From Amoebophrya sp. AT5.2 (lineage: Eukaryota; Sar; Dinophyceae; Syndiniales; Amoebophryaceae), in the NCBI GenBank assembly GCA_005223375.1, contig RXOD01004036.1, forward strand, positions 1 to 31,092: 31,092 nucleotides of DNA, given 5' to 3'. The notes beneath the pieces are model-generated. The model did not search any database. It was not told the origin of the DNA and was given only the letters and a program-made list of their open reading frames with translations. The number at the start of each line of letters is the position of its first letter. The first letter of the stretch is position 1. A program made the position numbers and the translations under genes. Below, one piece after another: positions 10,901 to 22,322 of the stretch.

Positions 10901-13900
10901 GGTAATACCCGCACCTGCACCAAACACCGTTGGCTTCACGTCCACACCCGGGCCCAGGTACTGCATTTTTTCCTCGGAAATGCTCAAGTGGTTCTTCATG
11001 TCGTGCATTACTTGCTTAACCTGCTCGGCGTCCATCACCACTTTCCGTCCTTCACGCGTCGTGATCTCATGAAACATCTTCACAACTTGTTTGGAGCTCT
11101 TGGACACAGCACCGTCCCCCTGTTTCGTCTGCTTTTGATCTCTCGTCCCCTCCTTTTTCGCCTTGGCCTGCTTTTCCGCCTGGGTGAGATGAACCGTTCT
11201 GGCCATCGGATGCTCGAAGGCGTTGATGACGTCCCGGAGTGAAGTGATCTTGATGTCATTGATGCGTTCGACCGCCTTCTTCTCGATCGACGACTCCGAA
11301 ATTCCGGCGAGAAGAGGGGACTTGAAGGCCTGATTTGCCCGTTGGGTGGTATGAATGTTTACCAGCGCGACATTTTGTCTATGTATATTTGCTGGCGGGG
11401 TTGAGAATGATATCTTCGCTACCACAACATGCGGGACCGGGAGTAGTCGTTAGCAGCATCGTCGTACCAGAAAATTATCGTGCGCGAGCGCCACAAAACC
11501 AAAACATTAGTGTAGTTGATAAACTGAAGATAAGTACTAGTACATACCTTCATGATGTAAATGTGCTCGGGTGTTTTGGCCGTACGAAAATTCCCCGGCG
11601 CCGCCGAGATGTAGATCGTCTGCGGCTGGAAAACCAGCCCCGCCCGAATGACGAAGTTCGGCAGCAGGTCCCACAGAAAGCAGCTGGCGTGCTTCAGCTC
11701 GTTGATGCTCGCGCACAGCTGAACGTGGGCGCGGTTTAGGGAGTATGTGTTGTGCTCGTCCCGGAAAATCTCCTCCACCGTACAGACGGGGATATGGTTC
11801 GAGTTCGTGTTCGTCGACGTCGACTTCCGGGGACTATTAACGCTGGCACGGCCGCCAAGAACAGGTGACGATGCGGGACTGGCACTCGGGCTGCTCAGAA
11901 TAAGAGATCCGGAGGAGCTTCCAGCCGGCGCGGGTACAGTCACCTGCCGCCGGAATAGCGGACACGATCTCACGGCGGGACGCGCTCCCGTGGACGGTTG
12001 GTCCGTAGAACTCGCTTCTTGATTGCCTCTGGAGGGTGGGGCCTTTACTGTCCCGGTTCCTGATCCTGCACCCGCAGGACCTCGTCCACTACCAGCGGAC
12101 TTGTTTTTCCCGCCACCGCCTTTGCGAAGATAGACATTGATGGATCCCCATCCCTGAGAACCGACGTGACCGCCGCGAATGCGACCCCCCTTCTCATCGT
12201 AGTCGCCGTCTTCGTCCTCCTCCCCGCCCCCTTCGTCTTCATCCCAAACGTCTGGCGCATCTTCTTCGTCCTCGTCATCCTCGTCGGCTGCGCTGTTTCC
12301 TTTGACCTTCTCGATCGCTTGCAGGGACAGAACGCGGTCGGAATCGAGGCAGCGGAAAAACTCCAAGGTGATCGACTCCCCGATGGTCTTGGTCATGTAC
12401 CTGTTGTAAGAAAGTGCTTTCTACTTTATGTAGCAGCAGCATGATGACTGGAAAAGGAACAATAACAAAAGGTCGAGGATATAGCTGTTGCGCAAGGTAA
12501 AGCGCGAACACGGACGACGAGGTAAGAAAGTAGTTGCTTCTACTTATTCCAGTCGCTCCTGCAGATCAACAGAATCATGATTATCATAATTGTCCGCACA
12601 CCCGGACCCAATCTTGCAGGGCCCGGGAAAGAAAACAGCCACAATCGATGTAAAAGATCCGATTTCGATCATCACCCGTAGTCCCATATGGTTCTTTCTC
12701 CTTCCCGGAACTCGATGGTGCCGTTGCTCCCGATGTCGAATCCGTCGATTTTTGTGAGCACGTCGTAGGGCTTCAGTTTTCCGGCGACGGGCGAAAACTC
12801 CGCGATCTTGCAGATGATCACTCCGTCGATCCCTTCGGACGGCACGTTTAAAAATTGTTTCAGGAGTTTGCTCTCCAGCTCCTGCTCGACGATCCCCAAA
12901 TCCGGCACCGAATACGTCCGCGCGTTCACCAGGTCCTCGAACAAAGCTTTTTTCAGCACGTCCACCGCGATGAAGAAGCCGCCGTCCTTCCCGGAGATGC
13001 CCTGGAACGAGATGCCCGCGACCCGGCCGTCCACGGAAAGCACCGGCCCGCCGCTGTTCCCCGGCGCGATGCTGGTGTCGGTGTCCACGGACAGGACGTA
13101 GTGGCCGCTGTGCGCCCCGTTCTGCAGCTCCACGCGGCTCACTGCGCCGCGTGTGAGCGACATCTCCTCGCCCCCGATCGGGAAGCCGAAGGCCGTGACC
13201 GTCTCGCCCACGTAGGGCGTCTCGCCCAGCTGCAGCGGCGTGGCGGACTGGAGGAAAGCCTTCCGGTCGTCGGCGTCGTCGATTTCGAGGAGAGCTATGT
13301 CCACGTCGTGGCAGGTGCGGCGGACTTTGCACACCACCTTCTTGTCCGACCCCGCGCGCCGGATCTCGATGTAGGTCGCCTGCGCGACCACGTGCGCGTT
13401 CGTCACCAAATACGTCCCGGAAAGCCCTTGTCTCTTGTTTGGAGGTTGATCATCACGCACGGCCGAGTGCGCCGTCGGGCTGCTGGGAGGAGCCGGCGAC
13501 TGCGGCATGCCGAAGTGGTCCCCATACGCAGCCACCGTGTTGAAAGTAACCAAAAACCCGCTGCCAAACGCGTTCACCTCGCGCCGCACGGGCGACCAAG
13601 GCTTGCCGTAATCATACTCCACACTGGACACGTAGATCTTCACCACGGATTTGGAAACCACCGACGTCTCCATCTTGTGTGGCTTCGCGACGAGCGCATG
13701 CTTCCGCGGTGAGGGCGCGAGGGCCACGACCCCACCAGAGGCTCCTCCGTATTGCGACGAACGGGTCGGATTCAGGTAGTTGGTGGGGGACGACCCGGTT
13801 GGTGCAGGGGACAAGTCGTCCACGTGAAGCTCCGTATCGCTCATCGTGGCCTGCGTGTGCATCGACGATTTATCCAACGAGACGGAGCGGCGCAGGTTGT

Positions 13901-14615
13901 ACCCGGGGTGTTGCAGTTGGTCCTCAACACTGGTCGGGAGTAAAGCTGCATTGTTCAACAGCTGGTGTTGCTGAAGAAGGTTGTGCGGACTGCTACCTCC
14001 CGGAGCGGACGCGGCACCGAGAACGCCGATTAGCATGTCGAGCTTGCCTTTCAACAGCGCAACCTCGTCCCACAACTGCCCGGTGGAAGGCCGGGAATGG
14101 GCGCGCTCAAGCCCCGAGCCAGGCAATGTCGAGCTGGTGGAGGAGAGTGTAGAGGCAACTGCGAGCGGGAGCGCGGCCGTTGCGTCTCCGGCGCGACCCT
14201 GCTGCACAGAGCCCACCAGCATTTCGCTCTTTATCCGCGAAACAACGGCGTCCGCATGATCCGGGGGCTTACTGTTGGGCTTACCCGCGCGCCTGTTCTT
14301 GCCCCCGCCGGCACGTGGCGTAGACGATGCGTCATCGGGAGGGGAAGCTCCGCCACTGAGGCGGGTCGTCGTAGTTGCAGACCCCGCCGTCGGCTGGCCC
14401 CCGCTGCGCTTCTTGCCCTTACTTCCCCGGGTAGTTCCGGCTTGGGTGTCGTGACCGGGCGAGGTTGGCACTTGCTGGAGCTGCTGCTGTGTCCTTCCAT
14501 CGGGTTCCTCATCGCCCTTGCCATTGCCTTTCCTCCGGTCCCGATTACGTTTACGGCGAGCGTTCGCCGACGACGTGCCACTCCCGCTACTCACGGGCGC
14601 GCCACCGTCGACCAT
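9455..14615 (-). CDS. DEG/HtrA-family serine protease (DEG9-like) with long basic tail, about 1583 aa
   Basis: ATP-independent trypsin-like protease with PDZ domains, closest in layout to plant DEG9, a nuclear/nucleolar protease. Exons are 14615-12676, 12400-11548 and 11413-9455; both introns (275 and 134 bases) are GT-AG and in frame. Residues 1-300 are a low-complexity, Lys/Arg-rich leader. The catalytic triad is His408 in TNAHVV, Asp439 in DVDIALLEI and Ser521 in APGNSGGPV. A PDZ domain begins near residue 590 and is interrupted by the first intron; the join WDYGYMTKTIGESITLEFF restores it. An acidic, Ser/Pro-rich insertion of about 150 residues follows, then a C-terminal DEG9-like region (NRAHVQLCASINEL... 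to FHEITTREGRKVVMDAEQ). The last ~480 residues are Lys/Gly/Ser/Ala-rich repeats-like sequence, far longer than the family's usual 500-600 residue total. The second splice has the weaker acceptor (GCGAAG). Confidence 0.88.
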
Positions 14616-17298
14616 CCGGATTTATTTGTGCCCAAGAATCTGATTCTGAACAGGCTCAAGAAAGTGATAAACGAGTCGTCAAGCAGTAAGGCGTATCTAT
14701 GTATCTAGATGATCCGTGCCCGTCCCCGTAGTTTAGATCAAAATGAATATATATTTTTCTTAGAGTGAAAGTTACAAACGCAAGTCGAAGAATGATGCTG
14801 CTGTTCATTCGATGTGAGGAGGTAGGAGCACGAGCACGCGCCGTGAATCAGAACGACGTTTTTGTACACGGGGGTCGAAGCACATCGATCAATGGACCAC
14901 GACAAACATCACAACCGAGCTCCAATCAGGGGCGGGAGGTCAGCGAGCTCCAATCAGGTGTCCACTTTTTGTTTTTGGCCCGGACCGATAGCAACGTGGA
15001 CAAGGCATTGGTCACCGACATCGAAATGCGAGAGAGGAGCTGCTTCCGATTTAGGACATTGTAGACCGACCGTGTGCACGAAGCAGTACCATCCACAAGG
15101 AAGGACGCAGACCGATACTTTTGTTACAAGTACAACTACAGCAATCAAACGGGCACCGAAGCAAAGACAGACCTGCCAAGCGGGAAAACTTGGGCGGCCT
15201 AAAGAAAAGAATGAACACGAATCACCCGGCGTAGCGGCATCTGGAGAACGTTCGCCGGCAGTGCTCACCACTTCGGTCGCCCGTAGCATCAGCAAGTAGG
15301 CCTAGGCGCCGCTCCAGCACGCCGGCGTAGGTCGTCTGCAAACGGCGCTTTTTCCTCCAGCTTTCTTTTCTTTTCTAATTTTTTATTCGAGGCACTAGCC
15401 CAATACGCTGTAAAAGATTCATCTTCGAAGTGTTTCCTGCATCGTGGACTGGTGCATACTCTGCTCCGACGCGGATACTTGATGAACGGTATTCGGTGGA
15501 AACAGAGAGCAGAAGCCGGCACTGGTGCTCAAGTAGTTTGCAGTGCAATCCGATTTCATCCTTCTGCTTCGCTTTGCTTCTCTCTCTAGTTCGTTGTTCG
15601 CTAGTTTTAGTAGTTCTTGCACTTGTTGTCCAAGTTCAAGCTGTCCGTCTTTATGGTACGAGGGTCGTGCGGGAGAAGGTTCGTGCAGAAGAAGATTTCG
15701 GAAGGCGGCCACATCACTTCCGACCCGTGGTTTGTCGACCCTGCTGCGTGTCTGTGTTCTCCGAGGATTGTCGCAAAGTCCGTCGTTTGCTAAAGAGTGG
15801 TGGTCCTGTTCTAGCATATTAGTCCCTAGATGAGTAGGTGGCTCTGCTAATGTCTTTCTATGCCCAAGAAGAGTAGCTTGCTATGTAGGTGCGGATCTCA
15901 GTCCGTCTTCGATCCTAAAAAAAAATCCTCCGCCTGGGACAAGGGCCTCGTGAGGGTCGGTGTTCCAATTCCAATACAACTACAACGCTAGTAGTGATGT
16001 AAAACGCCACTGGGTCGTACATACAACAAACTTCTCTAGGTGTGCATTCCTGGTCGCGTTCCCGATTACCTATCAGGTGCTTCATTCTAATGCTCGCTGC
16101 TGCTTTACGTCCAGCTCTGATGTGGCTGCGCGGTCACAAAGTAGTCGGTGATTCGGCCGGGAGGTTCGTTTGGAATGTTCTCTTCCGCTATGTTAGCAAA
16201 CGGCGGGCTCCGCTAAATAGTGTACGGGGAAATTGTTGTAATTGGGGAGCTTACTGCTCTTCTAAAGTAAAAGTCGTTTCTTTGTGTGGCTTTCTTGTCT
16301 ATTAGACTGGTGGGAAAAGATACCATCCAATTCTTTTTCCTAATCAGAACGGCCGTCGTTCTGAAGGACCTCTAACCCGAGTGAGACCAGTCGAGTCGCT
16401 TTGTCTGTCCATGACAATACTTACTTTTACGTAGGTAGACTCACTCGCTTGTTTTAGCCACGTAGCCGACAGATCGGAGGTAAGTTTGCTGCTCGCTGTG
16501 AGTAGGTGTCCATGTTTCCCAACGGTCTTCTAAAGTAAGGGTAGTAAGCTCCTCAATAAACCGGTTGCTATGATAAAAATCTGTTCCGAGGTAAACAAAT
16601 CAGGGGAATTTTGGCGGCACTACAAAAACGTGGTGTGGCGGCAGCTTTCGTTAATTGTGTAGTTTGTACCTAGTTCATTATATCTGGGGCGAACGCAAAT
16701 AAATTCGCTTGTTGCCTTCGTCAATTTTGTCTATAGTAATCTCTGAAAGGTAGTCTTCTGAAAATCACAGAAGTTAGTGTAAGAAGAACAGAAAATAGAT
16801 CTTGTTCGTGTTGAGAGTAATGGAAATGATCGAGAAGCTTTCCGTGGCCCATGGCTACAATGTAGCCAAGGGCAAGGAGCACTTCTACTACTTTTCTGGC
16901 GTTTGAAAACGCTCATTCAGGATGATTTGAAACGAGTCATCCTGCTCGCTGAATGTGAATTTTTGCAAGTCTTGCCAGAAAGAGACCCTATATTCTCTAC
17001 TAGCAGATGACTTCTCGTGGGGGCGCCTGGCTTCGGGCAATCTTCGACCGCAGGAATTGCCGACCGCAGGGCTTGGCGGCGTCGGTGGAGGTGACAGCTT
17101 GTTTCTAATACCCACGGCGGCTGGCCCTGCCCCAGCAGCTCTCATATTTTTTTTTTGCGCATCTGCCGCTGCAAGGTCCCCCCAGCGATCCTAGTATAAC
17201 TATAATAGACAATTCTTCAAGTTCAAATTCTTCCTTCAAGAAGGTTAACAAGAAGATGAAGCTACCCATCATACCACTATGTCTCGTCTCGTTTACCT
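14616..17298. other. Longest spacer left of the transporter gene; no supported gene
   Basis: About 2.7 kb between the protease start and the transporter stop. Two overlapping minus-strand ORFs (15419-15817 and 15289-15522) contain a Leu/Glu/Lys stretch (LGQQVQELLKLANNELEREA) and KHFEDESFTAYWASA, and could be exons of a small gene. No intron of plausible size joins them, and ORFs this long arise by chance. The region 15830-16900 is AT-richer with dense stops. No tRNA or rRNA recognised. Confidence 0.45.
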
Positions 17299-20200
17299 TT
17301 ACTCGCTGTCATCGCCGTCATCGTCGACCTCCTCCATGTTGGCCTTGATTTGCGCCACCTGTGCCAGCCAGCAGTATGCGGCCGGCACCAACGCCAGCAG
17401 CTGCATGCCCGCGGCGAAGACGAAGAAGACGTGCGACCTCCTGGTACCCACCGGCTCAATGGTCTTGTCGAAATCGTGCTCCATGAAGCCGGAGTGCACG
17501 ACCTGCCCGAAGATGAAGGCGCCGCAAGACAGAACAACAAGCGACCCACCCAGAACGACACCCAGCTGGTCTGGATGGACCACTTTCTTCATGTACGCGG
17601 TGTTGATCTGTCATTTTGGTGATGAAAGGATGAGAATGAAGCAGATCATACTATATATATCCGATTCCGGTTCCGCATGAATGTGTGTGTTTCGACGACG
17701 ATTTAAAAGTAAAACCACTGCGGGAGGTGTCTGTAGGACTGTGATTCTATATTGCTGCAGCCCATCGCCATTGAAGAAAATAGTTCCTACCGTGAAGATT
17801 CCTCCGTACAGCACGGCGATAAAGGCGGTGAGGAACCAGAGCGAGAAGGGCGCGGCCACGTTGGTTTCCCAGTCGGCCATGGTCGCGGGCACCCCGCCGA
17901 TCACGAACCACAGAAACATGACGCCGTAGAGCACGCAGCCGATCACGAACCAGATTGCGGACGGCATCCAGTAGAACTTCCCCGCCAGCAGCTCCATCAG
18001 CATCCCAACGCCCAGGCGCCCGACCGCGTTCCCGAGGGTGAAGGTGATGGTTAGGTACTTCTTGATCTCGGCCTTCATCTTGTGCGCGTGCGAGTCGTTC
18101 ACGCCGTCGATTTTCTTCTCGAGCTGGATGGCGTCGTAGTAGACCTTGGCGTCCGGGGACTCGACGGCGATGAGGCTCTCGTCCTTGTTGCTGCGGAAGG
18201 TGGTCACCTTATTCTTGTCGTAGGGGGAGAAGTAACCGGTGTTCTCGTTCTGGGTCTCCTTGGGGATCTGGAAGAAGACGAGCCCCACCTTGTTGGAAGG
18301 CTTCTTCTCGAGGCCGATCACCCACTTGTGGAACGGCGCAGAGTGGACGGCCTTGAAGTCGTCAGCGAAGATCGGATAGTGGCTGGTGTTGAGCGGGATT
18401 CGTTTTTGTGATACAGCGAATTCACTTTTTGTTTATCATTGACAATCTACCATTTTTTTTTTCCAACCCAACTTGAACTTCTGATTTATAACAGCATTCA
18501 CGTACTATGGCTAAGTTTAGTAGGATTATGTGCATAAGTAAGTAATCGAAATCGATATTGAAGCATAAAAAACACCCAAACCGCGCAGATGCTACAATCG
18601 ATGTCGAAGGAATGGCTTACAATTTCTGCACTTTCCACCCTTCCTTGTAGGAGCCGTCGTCGAGGGTTGCCCGGAGGGCGCGCGCGGACCCGTCCCCGTG
18701 GGCGTGCATCAGCTTGCCGTTCTTGATCTTGTTCAGCGACTGGTCCTTGAACAGCTGCGGCGCCGACTTCTGCAGATGTTCGCCCGCGGCGGTCAGCTTG
18801 ATCGCCGGCTGGATGTAATGCTCCGGGTTCTCCACTTTCCCTTTGTTATCGCCGGCCGGCTCCCCGTTCGGGTGAAAGGTGTCCGAATCAACTTGGGTAA
18901 CAAGGTACAGCGTGGATTCGGGCTGGCCCGCGGCGTTCTTCGCCGTGTGGACCTGCCAGCCGGCCACCGGGGTGAGCTTGTTCAGCACCTTCTGGAAGTG
19001 CTCGTCGATCTTCACCCACCCCTTGCCGTAGTATTTGTCGAACACGTCACAGGGATCAGCGGGGTCCTTGCAGTTGGCAACGGTCAGTTTGCAGCCCTCG
19101 CAGTGGCTGCCAGCTGAAAAGTTTGTGAGATGTGAGATAGTTGTGTCCCGTTGGCGTGTGCTGATGAGGCCGATGAAGATCCGGTGGCATCGTACCACCG
19201 GGGAGGCCAAGGGACTCCCAAAATTTAAAAGGATACGGAATCGGAAAATAAACGAAGAGAATTGCTAGGACTAGGCGGGGGCTGCGGCATGCAGGTTCTA
19301 GTATAGTAGCAGTCTCTGAAAAAATATCACATCGAAATCGATCAAGTATTTTTATAGTACTGAGCAGCTTGACATCGTCCGCCAGCTTGGTGCCGATGGT
19401 GATCTTGCGGGGTGCGGTGTGGGGTCCCTTAAAGGTGAACACCGTCTGCCCCGCGCCTGAGTTGTCGACGGTCAGCTGCCGCGGCACGTTGTGGAACTCC
19501 TTCTTGATGGCAGAAACAATCCTCGCGGCGTCGGCCTCGTCGGCGTTGCTGTTACGATGTAGTGTTGAGAGTGTCGGTGAGGTTCTTGGTCGGGGAAGCA
19601 AAAAGTAGCTCCGCAAAAATGTTGTGCGACGAATTGGCAAAGCGAAGCCAAGCCGAGGATCCCGATCCCGAACTAGAACTTTCTTAAACGTCGATGCAAA
19701 ATTTCCATTTCCACCTCAAAGTCAGAAAATGCAAAGAAATGGGTACAAGTATCGTATTTATAGCTTACTTTGTCAGGTCCTCTTCGGCCAGCAGCTGGCG
19801 GGTGAGGTCGGTGAACTTTTCCGTGTCCGTGTGCGCGTCCGGCAGGGATTCGTACTTGACCGTTCCGATCTCGGACTTGCGCGCGGCCATGAAGGCGTCC
19901 CCAATCGCGTTGTTGAAGGCCAACCCCTGGGACTCAGAGAGGAGCATCACGATGTAGCAGCAGATCACACCCTTCCAAAACGTTGGCGGGTGCGCCGGCT
20001 TCCCGTCCGCATCTTCCTGCATCAAGGGCTTCTTCGTACCGGACTTCCGCGGCTTTGCGTCGTCGTCGTCCGACGAGACAAGCTTTCCGGTGGCGAGCGC
20101 AGCGTCATCGATGATGGAAGAGCGGCGCCCGCGGTAGGAAGCGGCCGAGTTGCGGCGGCTCTGGGGGTCCTCGACGTCCTGCTCGGCCTCGTCGTCCTCC

Positions 20201-21563
20201 TTCGGCATGGCCACGTAGTAGATGACGCCGGCAGCAATGCCGACAATTCCGATGATGACACCGAGCGCCATAAAGAACGTCTGCATGCCCTGAGCCTGTG
20301 GTGCGGAGAGGGCGGGAAGATATAGATCGATGCATATTGGTGATGGTTCTTCGTCGGGTTCGCGGGAGATCAAGATGAGCTCGTAGTATCAGTGTGCGAG
20401 TGGGATTCCTATGCCTATCAGCGTCGTGCTACAACCGCTAAATCATGCTGTGGGTGGAATCTCAACAATCACAATCTCGGCAGTCATAGCATAGCACTTG
20501 GCACCATAATGCACACTGCTCCTAAACATAAAATTCGCTAAGTCCTACCTTCTCGTCCTCCTCCGCCTTCTCGAGTCCTTTGACGTTCTTGAAGAGGTCG
20601 AATGCAAACAGGCAGATGACCGCCGAGCACGCGTCTAGGCACAGGTACAGGCCGGAAATCAGCGTCGACAGTCGCTCCGGGCTGTTGCGGATTGTGCCAA
20701 GCAGGGTACCGAAGCCGAGACCCTTGGATCCCTGTCCGGCCAGGCACAACCCGATGATGACCATAATCCCGGTGACGTTCTTGACACCATACCCGACCAT
20801 GATGAAACCGGTGGCGACGAGGACTCCACCATAGATGCAAGTGACGGTCGCGCCGAAGGCATCGAAAACGAGACCTGTGGAATCGGTGCGTGGGAAATTC
20901 GGGGTTTTTCGCGTGTTTCGCCGTTGCGGAAGGCGGTTTACCGATCAAATACAGAGGGCGCAACATCATGTACCACTTAGCTTACCTACTCTACAAAAAT
21001 ACATGCGACTTACAGTTACAAGCAACGGCGCTCCTTCTGCTTTTCTTTTTCGACGGTGTTCATCTCAATCTCTCAATCCCAACTAGTTTCGGACATGAGC
21101 AGAAAAGACGCAAGTACCTGGGATGATGGCGAGGTACTGGCCGAAGAATCCCGCGTAGTAGGCGGTGTCGACGTTATTGGTGTATTCCATCACCTTCTTC
21201 TGGACCTCATCCGGATCGACCGACTCGTTCTCGGCGTACCATTTCCAGTAGTCCGCGATGCCGCCCTTCAGGTACGAGTACCCGTACAGCGTTCCTGTTG
21301 TGACAGATTTTCATATTCATTTTCGCAGCCATTTGCGGTTCTTCGATGTTACTCGTGTGTCGTGACCCACTGTGATTGATTTGCTGTAGTAAGTAAGTTC
21401 TTGATTCATTGGTCGGCAGCACTAACAACATCTTCTCGCCGCTGATCGGATGAACAACGAGGAAGACGCACATGCAGAAAGTAGTACCTACGAACGCCGA
21501 AGCGAATGCCCCGGTAATGACGAGAGCCCAGTTCACGGGCTTTTCGCTCGGAGTGGCGCCCAT
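17299..21563 (-). CDS. 12-pass major facilitator (nodulin-like) transporter with large TM7-TM8 insertion, 909 aa
   Basis: Membrane transporter of the major facilitator superfamily, nodulin-like branch; substrate unknown. Eight exons: 21563-21488, 21294-21118, 20874-20549, 20295-19769, 19548-19361, 19113-18621, 18424-17791, 17607-17299. All seven introns (183-253 bases) are GT-AG and preserve phase. Joins restore natural motifs, for example AFVGTLYGYSYLKGG in TM1. TM1-TM6 end at residue 225 (GVIIGIVGIAAGVIYYVAM). A charged, Ser/Asp-rich loop (about 226-298) precedes TM7 (WKGVICCYIVMLLSESQGLAF). A soluble insertion of about 390 residues, with CEGC and other cysteines, follows; MFS topology would place it outside the cytosol. 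TM8-TM12 follow from residue 715. LVFDAFGA between TM2 and TM3 corresponds to MFS motif A. The end is acidic (EEVDDDGDD). The last donor (GTAGGA) is the least certain: without it the frame would run into FFNGDG and stop later. Start is ACCATGG. Confidence 0.83.
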
Positions 21564-22322
21564 GGTGTTGGAGTTGTCGTTTCAAGCTTCAATTCGATGA
21601 AACGTGAAACGGTCGCTAGGAACCCCTACGAGAGACTTAAAAAGTCATGAAAGTACTTTAGCAAAACTCTTGCAGGTACAAGCCGTAGTAGATGACAACC
21701 GCTCACTGAACGGCTGCCGTCTTAGGTGTCCACGTTAGAAGTCCAAGTCAGAGACTCAGCCGCTGTCGGTCGTGAATTGAAACGAGTGAGGTGCAAAATA
21801 GAAGTCCAGCAGGAGCAGCTATCGACGACAACTGCATTTAGCAAGTATCTGCCACGTCGATCGTATCTGCCACGATTCACGTTCGATCTGGTGGACCTTT
21901 GATCCTTCACGCCGAAGCATTATGATTTAGATTTTCTAAATTATGATCCACACGGATTTCATTCCAATGATCGTCGTCCGATACTTCCACGTCTCGTGAT
22001 CGGGATCTTTTTCGCTGCATCTCCACGTGTGATCGGGATCTCCATGATTGAGCTGCGGCCGCGTGAAATGTGAAGATTCTTTTAAACAGCTCGCCGCTCC
22101 TGTCCCCACCACATCCGGCTGCACGAACGCCAGTCGGACAGCGAGTTAAGAACCGTTGCGTTTCTAAGCAATCGCGCCCCCCCACCCCGTCCAGCTCCAG
22201 GTCCTGTACCTGTTACTCTTACTTCTTGCTTGAATCTTCTTCACACATATTTTTGGAATGCCGTCCCGATTCCGTACCCGGGGCTTAAAGGTAAAGATGC
22301 CTCCGTGTAAAATGTTCTTGAC
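21564..22322. other. Spacer, no gene seen
   Basis: About 760 bases. It contains a near-repeated motif: GATCGGGATC(T) followed by TTT or TCC, with CACGT(G) nearby, at 21998-22045, and atgatttagattttctaaa/attatgatcc AT-rich sequence near 21920-21950. ORF 21907-22185 on minus shows no domain. No gene is supported. Confidence 0.45.

Noticed and set aside
12544..13332. 262-codon ORF on minus
   Set aside because: Out-of-frame shadow of the protease catalytic domain.
15289..15817. Possible small gene from two overlapping minus ORFs
   Set aside because: The frames overlap and could only be joined by an intron of about 45 bases; neither part has a recognisable domain. Left inside the spacer entry.
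18617..19210. Stop after GWKVQKL read as the end of a separate soluble gene
   Set aside because: The stop is inside a GTAAGC donor; splicing to 18424 restores the transporter frame with correct phase.
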